DNA from: Ceratothoa steindachneri
Taxonomy: Eukaryota; Arthropoda; Malacostraca; Isopoda; Cymothoidae
Direction: 5' to 3'
NCBI GenBank assembly: GCA_963969495.1
Contig: OZ018324.1
Coordinates: forward strand, 51,268,861 to 51,332,860
Length of the DNA: 64,000 nt
Part shown: in pieces, positions 13,063-26,389 of the stretch
How the letters are laid out: each line of letters starts with the position of its first letter
Numbering within the stretch: position 1 is the stretch's first letter
Position numbers and translations under genes: made by a program
Notes under the pieces: generated by a model
Databases searched by the model: none
The model's input: the letters and a program-made list of their open reading frames with translations, nothing else
Told to the model about the DNA's origin: nothing

Positions 13063-13760
13063 ATGCCGCACAACAGTTACACTAGCAGATGGAGGAAGCA
13101 GTTGTCCCTATCAAGGAAGAGCTCGCAACTTGCGAAAGTTGCCCACTCTAGAATTAGAGAGATTACTTCAGGGGACGCTCACCATCCCATGTGCGCAACT
13201 GTCTTGCTAGAACACGAAACTCTCCCTCTGGATCGCTTAACTCTTCTACTCTTCAGGATGGCATTTGCTGGTACCACCGGCAATACGGTAACCAAGCACA
13301 AGGTTGTGCACTTGGATGCAAGGAGAATGGTACCTCGGAAAACTTTAGAGGGAAACAGAAATGAAAGACGTCGCATCTCTGTTTCCCCACTCTCCGTGCT
13401 TGCATGTTATCGACCCCACCACCGGAAAAAAAGGTTCCTGGTCCACACAGGATCACTGATCTCAATTCTCCATGCTATATATCACGATCTACAAATCATT
13501 ACAGCAATATTCCCCTTCAGACCGTAACTGAATCCTCAATTCATACATTAGGTGAACGTACACTTAATCTATCATTGGGTTTACGACGTAGTTTTATGTG
13601 GATTTTTTTAGTGTTCTATGTTGTCTGCGATAATCACTGCAAATTTTTTAGCGAATTATAATCTTTTAAACTTCCTTAAGCATTTATGCTTTATGGACGG
13701 CACCACTAATCTTTCAATATACGCCATAAATGAACGTTTTATTCCTCCATTCAGTTCTGC
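13063..13760 (+). pseudogene. Ty3/Gypsy gag C-terminus and protease remnant
   Basis: Gag forms the particle and the aspartic protease matures it. Read across three frames, the piece contains a gag end with ICWYHRQYG at 13263-13286, a motif typical of one group of animal Gypsy elements. It is followed by the protease core RFLVHTGSLISIL at 13434-13472. The active site normally reads D-T/S-G; here the Asp codon is CAC (His, 13444-13446), so it would be dead. Downstream blocks RSFMWIFLV and ANFLANYNLL match the usual protease tail. Frameshifts occur near 13300 and 13480. The same element continues after the mariner insertion with RT and integrase. The gag N-terminus is missing or unrecognisable. 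Confidence 0.82.
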
Positions 13761-13847
13761 AGTGGAACAACTTCTTAAAAAGAGTGAGTTTTACAAATCA
13801 TATAACGAGCACGGTAATATTCAAAGGTGCCTAGTGTTCCCTTTCCA

Positions 13848-13919
13848 TATTTATCCCTAATAGTGATAGAGGTTAAATGACTACCGTCATTTAACCTCTA
13901 TCACTATTAGGGATAAATA
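13848..13919. repeat. Perfect 34-bp inverted repeat with 4-base loop
   Basis: Arms 13848-13881 and 13886-13919 are exact reverse complements separated by 'tacc'. The arms read 'tatttatccctaatagtg' and onward. The structure lies inside the decayed Gypsy element, just after the protease, and is not expected in a Gypsy coding region. Confidence 0.95.
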
Positions 13920-14017
13920 CATTCTCCCTTATCTCACCGATTATACTGCAACTTCACAGAGTTGTTCAATGCTCTCTAAAATCAATTTAAATGATGGGTT
14001 TTTTTTCAAGGGTCAGG

Positions 14018-14090
14018 TTGAGGAATAAGTTCTTGCGTTTTTTGAAATTTTGTGTTGATTTAAGTTTTGTTGACGTGATTTGTGCACATA
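14018..14090 (+). repeat. Extra copy of the mariner 5' end
   Basis: The stretch 'ggttgaggaataagttcttg' through the 'gtgttgatttaagttttgtt' part resembles the terminal repeat and leader of the mariner that starts at 14200 ('agttgagtaataagtcattg' then 'gtgttaatttaatttttgtt'). It lies about 170 bases upstream in the same orientation. It may be a remnant of another copy or a local duplication of the end. Confidence 0.55.
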
Positions 14091-14199
14091 TTAAGAAACA
14101 ATAATAAATAATGAGAGCAAAATTTGCAAAGGTTAGGCTACGTCTCTTAACAGCGTAGACTATTAGGCTTTTGCTTAGGCTACGTCTTGAAGTTGAGTA

Positions 14200-15407
14200 A
14201 TAAGTCATTGCGGTTTATTTAAAAGTTGTGTTAATTTAATTTTTGTTCTGTACCCTCAAAATGGAATGTCAAGTTGAAAGAAAGGCGCATTTTCGACACC
14301 TGTTGTTATTCATTTTCAATCGAGATGGAAACAGTGCAAACACAGCCAAAGCTAGTCGCAATATTTGTGCTGTGTACGGAGAAAATGCTTTATCAGAAAG
14401 GACAGCTCAATGGTGGTTTTTACGTTTCAAAAACGGTCATTTCAATCTTAATGACGAAGAACGTTCTGGTCGCCCCATTAAGTTGGATGGAAATCGATTG
14501 AACGACCTTCTTCATGAAAATCTTCGTCAATCGACTAGAGAATTGGCTGTGCAATTGGCGTGTGATCATAAAACTGTAGTGAATCATCTTCATTCGATGG
14601 GGAAAGTTCAAAAACTCGGTGCATGGGTTCCGCACGCTTTGAGAGAAAGGAACAAACTTAAACGCTCCACGATTGCCGCAGGTTTGCTTGCTCGTCACAC
14701 GGCTACTTGTGGATATAAGGACATATTTCTTCACCGCATCATCACTGGAGACGAAAAGTGGTGTGTTTATGTCAACAAGAACCATCGAAAACAATGGCTT
14801 AGCCCCAATAAAAAAACACTTCCGCGATTAAAGCAAGGACTTCTCCCACTAAAGATGATGCTGTGTGTGTGGTTGGATTGTGAAGGCATCATTCTTTATG
14901 AGCTACTGGCGAACAACGACATTGTTAAGGCAGAACTCTACGTTCAACAAATGTATCGACTCGCCGAAGCTATTCGTGAAAAGCGACCTCATTGACGTTA
15001 TAGAGTCCTTCTGCAACACAACAATGCTCGTCCTCACATTGCCAATATGACAAAAGATACCATCTAAACGCTTAATTGGGAAATACTGCCGCATCCTCCA
15101 TATTCGCCAGACTTGGCTTCATCGGATTTCCATCTGTTCCGATCGCTCTCCAACAATTTGCGCGGCGTTTCGTTCATTACTGATGTGGAATTAAGAACCT
15201 GGTTAGATGAATTCTTCGAGTCAAAATCAAAAGATTTTTATTGCAGAGGCATCGAAAAACTAGTTGAACGTTGGGAAGAAGTCGTAAATAACAACGGAGA
15301 ATACATTATTGATTAAATTGAATATTGTTATCAATTAAAAATGAAGTTTTTCTTAAATTATTAATGGTAATGAATAAATTTGATAAAACCGCAAAAACCT
15401 TTGATAT
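14200..15407 (+). mobile_element. Nearly complete mariner element inserted in Gypsy RT
   Basis: The element is bounded by TA dinucleotides at 14198-14199 and 15408-15409, the expected mariner target duplication. Its imperfect terminal inverted repeats begin 'ataagtcattgcgg' on the left. On the right, read in reverse complement, they give 'atatcaaaggtttttgcgg'. It is about 1.2 kb long, normal for mariner, and holds one transposase frame. The Gypsy reverse transcriptase resumes within 25 bases of the right end, so this insertion came after the Gypsy element. Confidence 0.8.
14243..15316 (+). pseudogene. Mariner transposase with two nonsense codons
   Basis: A single frame of 358 codons covers the whole mariner transposase (usual length about 345-350 residues). 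It is broken only by TGA at 14993-14995 and TAA at 15065-15067. The N-terminal helix-turn-helix region (residues about 15-125) includes the VYGENALSERTAQWWFLRFK block and a GRP-type linker near residues 76-78. The first catalytic Asp is residue 170 in TGDEKW. The second should be in HDNARPH but reads HNNARPH (Asn 260). The third is Asp 295 in PDLASSDFHLF, giving exact D34D spacing. The start at 14243 gives MFCTLKMEC; the Met at residue 7 is an equally good start. Loss of the catalytic Asp plus two stops means it cannot transpose on its own. Confidence 0.93.
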
Positions 15408-15425
15408 TACTCATCTGACTCGATG

Positions 15426-15860
15426 AATTCCTCGTTCTTGCCCAAGGTATGCCCAACTCTTCTCAAACATTCCAGTGGTATATCATTTATGTTTTACGTG
15501 ACCTGAGCTTCGTTTTCGCACATGCAGATGACTTGTTAATTGCAAACGAAAACAAAGGTCATCATTTGCAATATTTGGAGCAAGTCTTTACAATATTGAA
15601 ATTGCCTGGTACAAATTAACATTACAAAATGTAGACTCACTTGATTTTTTAGGATATAAAGTTAACTCTCAATGTATATCTTCCCAAGTTGATAAGATAA
15701 CAGCAATCAAGGATTATTATAGACCCAAAACATTTCAAGAGCTACAGAGATTCCGGGGTTTAGTTAGTTTCCTTCGTAGATTTATTACAAACACTGCTAC
15801 CACTTTTATCGCTTTCACGAGATTGTTAAAGAACTCAAACAAGCGTCGCACAAAATGATC
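15426..15860 (+). pseudogene. Ty3/Gypsy reverse transcriptase remnant
   Basis: Reverse transcriptase copies the element RNA to DNA in the particle. Directly after the mariner end, one frame reads GMPNSSQTFQWYIIYVLRD (matching the 'GL.NA.QTFQR..D.VL.' motif). It then reads FVFAHADDLLIANENKGHH. The catalytic box is HADD (15521-15532) where Y-x-D-D is expected; the two aspartates survive. Further on are blocks matching FLGYKVN, ITAIKDYYRPK and RFRGLVSFLRRFI, the connection to RNase H. Frame changes occur near 15600 and 15650. The RT N-terminal half is missing; the mariner occupies its place. Same element as 13.1 and 16.1 kb. Confidence 0.87.
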
Positions 15861-16084
15861 GCGCAAAATTCGCTTTTAACACTATAAAATACAATATAGT
15901 AAAATATACCCCTTTACTTCACCTGAAAATAAATAGTTAAATCCGTTTAATTATGGATACGTCAGATTTAGGCGTCGAAAATATTTTGCAAAAATATTTT
16001 TGATCGAAAATGAAAGACAAGACATTATGACTCTGGTAAAACTTTCAAGTGTTCACAATTGAACAGATCACATCAACCAAATAA

Positions 16085-17205
16085 TTAATCGGTATTGCTC
16101 TTACAATAAAACGCTCTCAACACATTCGAACGTACTACATGTTTTGTTCCCAGTGATTGGAAGGTTATCATTGGCGCCGCCAACTTCTTCACAACCAGTC
16201 CCGGTCTAAAAGAGGCCTGCACATTTAATTCATTAGTCAATACGCTAATGATATATGTCACATAGTCGGAAGATATAATCCTAGTTATGTTATCTGCCTG
16301 ACATCCATTAACAATTACAAAACTCAATCCGTGCAACCCATTGCATCAACACCAACATCTACGTTACAAGAAGACAATCAAAGCACCTCATGTCATTCTA
16401 TTAACTTAACCATTCCTTTTTTCACTATTATCGACTAAGAAGCTTTAGCCAAATATCAAGTGACCAATTTGGAATTAAAAAATCTACAGGAGAACGCCTC
16501 CACCTCGTTTCAGTTTCATAGGATTGCACTACCCTCTTCCTCGCACTCTATCATTTGTGATCTATCGAAAGGTTTTGTTGGCCTTATCTCATCTCTAATT
16601 TCCGCAAAGTAATAAATATCGTCACAATTTGGGTTATTTAGGTCCATGCCCTGCCCTCAAATCAAACTCCGATAGATTTGCTGATTGAAATGAGAAAAGA
16701 TATACGTGTGTAAGTTAGAAACTATCTTCAGTGTCAGAAGTCTAAAGTACAAATACATCGAAACCGCCCCTTACACAATTTGCTGCGCATACATCAAGGT
16801 TTGATACAAGCCATGTGGATATATTAAGTGGTTCTTTAACCACAAAGAGGGTTGCAAATACCTTCTGACCATAATCTGCCCATATTCTAATTGGTTAGAG
16901 GCATATCCACTTAAAGATATGACACGGAATTTGTGATTGAAGGATTCTTCCCCAACTACTTATGACGTTTCGATGCTCCTGTTAACATAATATCAGGTAA
17001 TGGATTGCAATTTAATTTTAGGGTTTTTAAGCAGTTAGTAAAACTTAATACCACACAACACATTTTCACCTCTCCCAAAACGCAGCAGGAAATACTGTTC
17101 TCGAAAGACAACACAGAACCATACGATCATCTCTCCTGGAAAAAGGACCTCTTGGAGAATGGTTACGCAATCTCTCATCAACTCTACTTGCCATGCGCAA
17201 CGCAA
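16085..17205 (+). pseudogene. Ty3/Gypsy RNase H end and integrase remnant
   Basis: Integrase joins the element DNA copy into the chromosome. In several frames one can read ISQYANDICHIVGRYN (end of the RNase H domain) and a linker NLELKNLQENASTSFQ. Then come LPSSSHSIICDLSKG, a CQKSKVQIHRNRPLHN block (end of the integrase zinc region) and EAYPLKDM. A late core block DAPVNIISGNGLQFNFRVFKQLVKLNTTQHI, split over frames, has lost the usual 'D.G.QF' Asp. A final LGEWLRNLSSTLLAMRNAI block closes it. Many stops are present. It ends about 3 kb before the right candidate LTR; the stretch between (17.2-20.4 kb) contains no Gypsy motif I recognise. Confidence 0.8.
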
Positions 17206-17249
17206 TAAGCCATTAAACAGTATTTTTACTTGTTCAATTGGTTTCTTGG

Positions 17250-17320
17250 TGTGATGGGCTAAGGCGGTTAAGGCAGACTCCTTATTTTGTGACTGGGAAT
17301 TCGCCAGTCTTCATCTTCTC
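17250..17320 (+). repeat. Possible tRNA-derived SINE head (degenerate)
   Basis: The sequence 'gggctaaggcggttaaggc' resembles a Ser/Leu-type tRNA A box with its GGTTAAGGC D-loop. About 30 bases later 'gggaattcgccag' could be a damaged B box. The fold is not convincing and no second copy was found in the window. Confidence 0.25.
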
Positions 17321-17329
17321 CATCCTCCG

Positions 17330-20399
<3,070 letters not shown>

Positions 20400-21215
20400 A
20401 CAACACTATTCATACTCTTCTTCACATGCTTTCCCCTCATCAGAAAGCGTGGTGTTATGTAGAGTTCCTTTCGTCCCATAGGACTATTGGCACCCCCTGG
20501 CATCATCTGGTATTCAACTTTCCGGCACTGCAATGCTTAGGCAATCAGCGAAACTTCTCGCTTCCGGAGAAAACATTTGGTCAGATCCCTCCTAAGAAAC
20601 ATGTCTAATTCAAGACCATAAATATTCCCTTTAGATGGCCCCAGAAGGGACAACAGCCAAAAGTAGTTCATTCAACTTTAGACACACAATTACAGACTTT
20701 CATCAAAAGTGTCAACATATAAAGCCTCTCGTATTTATTACGTCACTAAGCGCCGTCCATCTATTCAGGGTTTTGAAATATAAAAAAACAGGACTTAGCT
20801 TTAATGAAATTTTGTATACTGAGTGATTACTACTTGCTCATCATTGCAATATCTAACTATATAAACGTAGTCTGTTTAAAATATTGAACGATTTCCGCCA
20901 TATTTTCCATTCAGACCCTAAGCACAACCTCCATCTAGACTTTATTTATCATCGAGCCATGATTGGAATTCAAGATTCATAAACTAGTGGAATCGTCGGT
21001 TCGATGCTGTATATTTTATTTAGAAACTTGTAAACTGGTCATATTTATTATTTGTTATTAAAGATTTGTTACACAGATTGAATTCCTCTCGATCTGTGTG
21101 GAAAAATGGAAGTTTGATTGATTTTATAGTAGACAAGCTGTAAAACAGTTACAACAAAAGAAACCTGAAAGTGGAATAAGAGGTACTGTCACAAAAGCTA
21201 CAAAAATGGAACTCT
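20400..21215 (+). repeat. Right copy of the diverged direct repeat; candidate 3' LTR
   Basis: Same-orientation counterpart of 12120-12905, sharing the anchors listed there, including 'ggtcatatttattatttgtt' and 'actgtcacaaaagctaca' near its end. It lies downstream of the Gypsy integrase and is followed directly by a (TA)n array. Divergence between the copies implies an old insertion, if these are LTRs. Confidence 0.5.
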
Positions 21216-21236
21216 CTCCTCCAAAGCAGTAATCCC

Positions 21237-21239
<3 letters not shown>

Positions 21240-21309
<70 letters not shown>
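21240..21309. repeat. (TA)n microsatellite
   Basis: About 70 bases of pure TA directly after the right candidate LTR. Confidence 0.98.
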
Positions 21310-21313
<4 letters not shown>

Positions 21314-21373
21314 GAACTATTGAAATAAAAAAAATCCCCGAAATGAAATTTCAAAGCATTTGGTAGATAGCAA

Positions 21374-21990
21374 ATGGCAACACTAAAGAATAAGGAGGGG
21401 AACAAAAATCACAAACAGAAAAGATCATTCATAGAGTTGAAGAATTCCATCAAAAACTATATAATAACAACTTCCGCCTCGCACGATGACAAATCAATAA
21501 ATGTAGAGGAAGTTCCAGTAGCAGTAAAGAAGGGGGAAATTTTGCACGCACTTAGGAGCAGGAAAAATGCCAAAGCGCCTGGGAGTAGGGGTAACAATCG
21601 AATCTATAAATGTTGAGATTGAGGGTTTTGCTGACCTGGGTAACTATTTTGCTTACAAAATATTTAAGTAAAATAAGGATTCCAGTGGCAAGGTCTAACG
21701 CATCCGTTGCATTCTTATTTAAAAAAGCGCAACAAAGGAAACTTAAGGATTTATAGGAAAACTACTTCACTTTAGTTAGCTACCATAACAGTAATGATTC
21801 GAAAGTAACTATAGCACTTATAATCATCTCTAGGCTATTGAATAATTATATCAGTACAAATTACAAGGATATTAATCTCTACATGGCATACGTAGACTAT
21901 CAAAAAGAGTTTGACGAGTAAAATCAAATTCATTTCTAAGAACACTGCAGACACCGGGGAAACCTTCCGTTACACACTTTTGTTCACATG
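21374..21990 (+). pseudogene. RTE-type LINE reverse transcriptase fragment
   Basis: The first frame reads KNSIKNYIITTSA and later EVPVAVKKGEILHALRSRKNAKAPG. This is the 'E+P.++K.EI..AL+..KN.KAPG.D' signature that precedes the palm in RTE/BovB-like LINEs. Downstream, in other frames, are a damaged 'YRPISL' stretch and MAYVDYQKEFDE at 21884-21919. The last matches the catalytic A-F-x-D-Y-x-K-A-F-D motif. Stops and frameshifts are frequent and the YADD box was not found. Related fragments occur at 37.8-38.5 kb (minus strand) and 43.8-44.4 kb. Confidence 0.78.
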
Positions 21991-22685
21991 TAACATGTAG
22001 CTCTGCAGCATCGTCATTTTAGTTACCCTCCGTCTTTAACAAAATACAAATCACCCAAAAGTGATATAAGTAGATCCCATCTCCCTAAAAGTGCATATAA
22101 TTTGATGAGGTTTTCGGAACTTTGGAGAGGGAAGAGAAAGGAATAAGAATTAATGGCAGATATTTTTTATTTCACTTCTGCTTTGGTGATGGCATCGTAT
22201 TATTTACCTGAAATCCATATGAACTGCAGAGAATGGTGGCAAAATTTCACAAGCGACTGGCTGAAACTAAATTTTTCAATATGACCAATAATTTTGAAGA
22301 TATAGCAAGAAATTTGAATTAACGTTCAAAATTTAGATCAAGTATACTGTATATACCCATATTAGTCATATCACATTTTCAAAATGTTTCGGATAAAGTT
22401 ATGTTAATTATGATTTAATTATTTATATGTTCTATAAATCCTCGAATAGTTTTGGATTAACTGCTGCTAGATTTTGCTGCACCGTGTTGTCAAATAATAA
22501 TAATTTTGACGCTAGATTGGAACATTAATTATAGGCATATAAACTAGCTAAATGTGAGTGCAAATATTTGTTTCACATCGTTAATTAAATATTAAATTTA
22601 TATATAAAATTAGTTAAGTTGGAACAAGAAAAAATGGTGAAAATTTAGCATCCCTATTTTAAGACAAACCCGTTTCAAAATGTTT
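21991..22685. other. Unassigned AT-rich sequence
   Basis: May hold further decayed RTE sequence, but I see no motif. Confidence 0.45.
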
Positions 22686-22689
22686 CGAA

Positions 22690-23160
22690 AGTACTGCTTA
22701 AATAACGTTAAAAAATTCCAGAACTAATGTAGCAGAGTCATGCCTCGGATGGTGATTAGAGAAAGCCTCTTTTACCCAGCAGTCACGAAAGATGACGCCA
22801 AGATTTTTCAGTGTTGGGAAATGGAACCGGTAAACTAACGAGATCAAGAGATCGATCAATAGTTTGCAGCTTATAGCCGAGGGATCATCCATCAGTAACA
22901 ATTCAGTTTTTGTCATGATTCGAGTTCACAAAGTTGTTAGACAGCCATTAAGTAATAATGGCGTAAGCGGATAGAAGATCTTTGAGAGTCTCTGACAACG
23001 AGGCTGGGGTGAAGGAGAGGTAGATTTGCGTGTCATCAGCGTATAAATTAATTGATAGACCAAAGAAACGATTAAGAATAGCATGCGAAGTTTAGCTAAT
23101 GTCTTTGCTAAGAGCCGTTGTCTTGGAGGAAATTCTGCCAAGAATGAGCCAACTTTCGAG
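22690..23160 (-). pseudogene. L2-type LINE reverse transcriptase fragment
   Basis: On the minus strand the frames give SINLYADDTQIYLSFTP, containing an intact YADD catalytic box near 23030-23050. They continue with LKDLLSAYAII, WLSNNFVNSNHDKTELLLM and NLGVIFRD. This order is the palm/thumb of L2-type LINEs and closely parallels the plus-strand copy at 52.7-52.9 kb. Two or three frameshifts and stops are present. It is truncated at both ends. Confidence 0.82.
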
Positions 23161-23189
23161 CTGTCGAGGTCTTAACTAGCCAATTTGCG

Positions 23190-23830
23190 GTAGGTACAGA
23201 GGTTTTTTTTAATGTTGAAGGAGCTGACAAGGATCAAGGTCCCTATCAAAGCCTAGCTCAAGTTGAAAGTTGTCTAGATTTAGGAAACAGAAAAGAAATA
23301 TATTGAAGAGAGTTTAGGGATTTTTGAGAAAGTGAAAGATCCTTTGTTTGAAACGCGACATATCGTAGTTATGAGGCAAAACATGAGAAGGTGAAGCGAT
23401 CCAAAGTTTTGATGTGTGAGTAAAGAAGCAGCCATCAGAGCGGCCTATCCTTGAGTTCCTGGTCGCCACACAATAAGCATGATATTCAGAAGCCTACCGA
23501 GGCATACAGGCGACTAGTTCACTTGAGTATTGACTAAAGTAATACTTGGCAATAGAGTCAATTTTCGAGGCTAGTCTTGGACATTTTATAATACGGATAG
23601 CTTTGGATACAATTTTATCAAGTAATTGTACAGACTAGAACCACCCCAAATGTCAGAGCAGTACTCCAGACAGGGACACCACACTCCTTTGTTATAATCG
23701 AAGCAACTGTTCAAAAGAAAAGAATTGTCTACATCTGTACAAGACATCCATTCAGTTTCTTAGAGGCAAACTTAGCTATTACTGAGATGTGGGGTTTCCA
23801 AGAAGTTGAACTACCTACGGGCGAAGAGGA
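23190..23830 (-). pseudogene. CR1/Jockey-type LINE C-terminal fragment
   Basis: On the minus strand one reads a block like 'LEYCS(D)IWGGSS' near 23660 and IQSKAIRIIKCPRLASKID near 23590. Next come ASEYHAYCVATRNSRIGRSDGCFFTHTSKLW near 23450 and SHVLPHNYDMSRFKQRIFHFL near 23350. This order of motifs is the C-terminus after the RT palm in CR1/Jockey-group LINEs. Because it lies 5' of the L2 RT fragment in their shared orientation, it must be a different insertion or a rearranged one. Stops interrupt it. Confidence 0.65.
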
Positions 23831-25020
23831 AAGTAATGTAAAGGATGAATGAGACTTTGAAGCGTGCTGACAAAAGAAAACAATCACTAAAAAAAAATAG
23901 TTCAATGAATACCAAACGAGAATACAAGAAAATGAGAAGTCATGGACCTCCTTAGTTCCATTTTACCTTATGAGAACCTAATGGGTGCAATCCTTCAAAG
24001 TGTACAAACTAAAAGAGGAAGGGAAGTGAATGAAATGCCTGCTTGGAGAATACTTTTAAAGGGTGAATACTTGTAGAATTATAACTCGGGGATTCAATCC
24101 CTCTAATGTTGCTCAGTTATGCCCTCATCAGCAAAAAATAATAAATATCGCTACATTGGAGAGTACAGCGAAGGACAACAAAGCTTAGTCATGAGCTGAG
24201 AAACAAATAGAGATTAAGCATTAAAATTGCTCTCGCCTGAAGATGGAGACCTTCGTGGTCAATTAATGTCTTCAATCTTCTGTAAGGTTACGATAATATA
24301 AACTTTGATTCATTTTTTGAAAGCCCTGAAAGAAGCACGCGAACAAGTGGCCATCATTTGAAATTAAAGCATTATCAGACGAATATCGAAGTGGAAATTT
24401 TTCACTTATAAAATAGTTTCAGCTTGGAACTCTCTTTTAGCAAATGCAGTTCCCACATTTCTTAAATTAAATTGTACAAGCAACTATTTTATCGTTAAGA
24501 TACCTATACTAAAACAGACACAATATAAACCCTAATATTAAGATATTAGTTGATTTCTACTTTAAAAGACCTCCAAAACCTTCCTTACCTTTCCTTCCCC
24601 AATTTTTAAACAACTAGCTATGAAGCGGATCCAATGGTCTTTGCTACTCTATAAAATGATATGAGGCAAATGTCACGTCCGAGTCTATATTATTATCACT
24701 ACAATTACCCCCATGTCGAAAAATATGACGACAAATTTTGTCTTTTCAAGTGATAGTATAAAAGAAAATTGAAAATATAAACTTCGTTCTATATGTACAT
24801 TCGCCACAATTAGTCATGTCACACTACGCTGAATTTCGTATTGTATGATGAGAGATAGATTGTTTCAAAATATAGTTAGTTATAAATATAGTAGATACGA
24901 CATTTAACAATAAAATAATTTAAATTTTATGATCTCTTTATGTTATTGCGGTATTCCAACCATTGTTGTCGGAACATTTGAAACTGTTGCCAAATTTCCT
25001 CCATTTTGATATATTTTCTA
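23831..25020. other. Unassigned sequence
   Basis: AT-rich sequence with no recognisable coding motif. Confidence 0.5.
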
Positions 25021-26156
25021 GCATAATCATCATCATCATCACTAAATCTATAATTTAAGAGGGGGATTTTTTTTAGTATTGAAATAACAATTTTATCTTA
25101 GTTTGGTTATGAGTTATGTTTTTTATCAAAGTTATTTCTAATAATTCTTCTATAATATAAAAAAAACCCAAATGATGAAGTTCAGAAATAAATATAAGTA
25201 TCGAAATTTTGTGAATTTTACAAATGGTGAAGTTCCGAAAATTTATTTTTATATATCTTCTTATATAATTATATTTGAGCAACGTGATATTTTGAAAGGG
25301 GCGAAATTTAGTCTAGAGTTCCTTTTTAAAATTATTATAATTGGCGAAGTTCAGAAAATTTATAAAAATTTAACCATGGCTACTTTTTTTTAGATTTTAA
25401 ATTTTAATCTTAGTAGCGAAGCGCAAGATACCCCCGTAGGGGAGAGTGGCGAAACCATTGCCTGGTGTCTTTATATCCACACTGTGCATAAAATTCTTCA
25501 GCAATATTTATCGGTGTATTATTATGTAAATGCTTTGGATATTTATTGTTGAAAACATAGATCCAATGTGCAGTTGCCAACTTATAATATTTTTCTTAAC
25601 ACAATTTGGAAAACCAATTATAAGGATAAAAAATAGCCAATTGTTAATGCCAGTAGTTTTGTGATATCAATGATTAAAAATTAAATAAATATATAAATTT
25701 AACCAGGTAATGGCTTCGCCACTCCCCCTTACGGGAGGGAAAGCTTGCGCTTCGCTACTAAGATTAAAATTTAAAATCTTTAAAAAAGCAGCCATGGTTA
25801 AATTTTTATAAATTTCCTGAACTTCGCCAATTATATTAATTTTAAAAAGGAACTCTAAACTAAATTTCCCCCCTTTCAAAATATCACGTTGCCAAAATAT
25901 AGTTATAGAAGATATATAAAAATAAATTTTCTGAACTTCATCATTTGTAATTCTTTGGGTTTTAAAAAATTCACAAAATTTCGATACTTATATTTATTTC
26001 TGAACCTCACCATTTTGTTTTTTGATATTATAAAAGAATTATTAAAAATAACTTTGATAAAAAAACATAAATCATAACCAAACTAAGATGAAATTATTAT
26101 TCGAATACTCAAAAAAAATCCCCTTAAATTATAGTTAGTGATGATGATGATGAGGA
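25021..26156. repeat. Large inverted repeat (fold-back element)
   Basis: Arms 25021-25474 and 25691-26156 are diverged reverse complements of each other, with a spacer of about 215 bases. Both outer ends carry a (TCATCA)-type run ('atcatcatcatcactaa' left, 'ttagtgatgatgatgatga' right). Near the inner ends both arms hold a GC-rich module ('gcgaagcgcaag' then 'gtggcgaa') that stands out from the AT-rich remainder. The small Lys/Ile/Asn-rich frames on both strands are mirror images and not genes. No transposase is present; it resembles a non-autonomous fold-back transposon. Confidence 0.85.
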
Positions 26157-26159
26157 TGA

Positions 26160-26325
26160 TTAAATTTATTTCTGAACTTCACCTTTTTTTTTGATATTAT
26201 AAAAGAATTATCAAAAATAACTTTGTTTAAAAACATAAGTCATAACCAAACTAAGATTAAATTATTATTCGAATACTCAAAAAAATCCCCCTTCTTAAAT
26301 TATAGAGTTAGTGAAGTGATAAAAC
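26160..26325. repeat. Direct partial copy of the right arm
   Basis: This segment repeats the outer part of the right arm (about 25990-26135) in the same orientation. It includes 'tttctgaacttcacc', 'gatattataaaagaatta' and 'ataaccaaactaagat'. It is placed directly after the arm end. Confidence 0.8.
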
Positions 26326-26389
26326 ATTGTGTAATTAAAACAACTTTTTTATTACATTTTCTAATAGTATGGAGTCATAAATAAAGGAA

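Noticed and set aside
13063..13527. 154-codon frame as a host gene
   Set aside because: Its C-terminal part is a Gypsy protease with a mutated active site, and adjacent frames hold the rest of the same element.
25172..26077. Small Lys/Ile/Asn-rich genes in the 25-26 kb region
   Set aside because: The frames are mirror images in the two arms of an inverted repeat with AT-rich composition.
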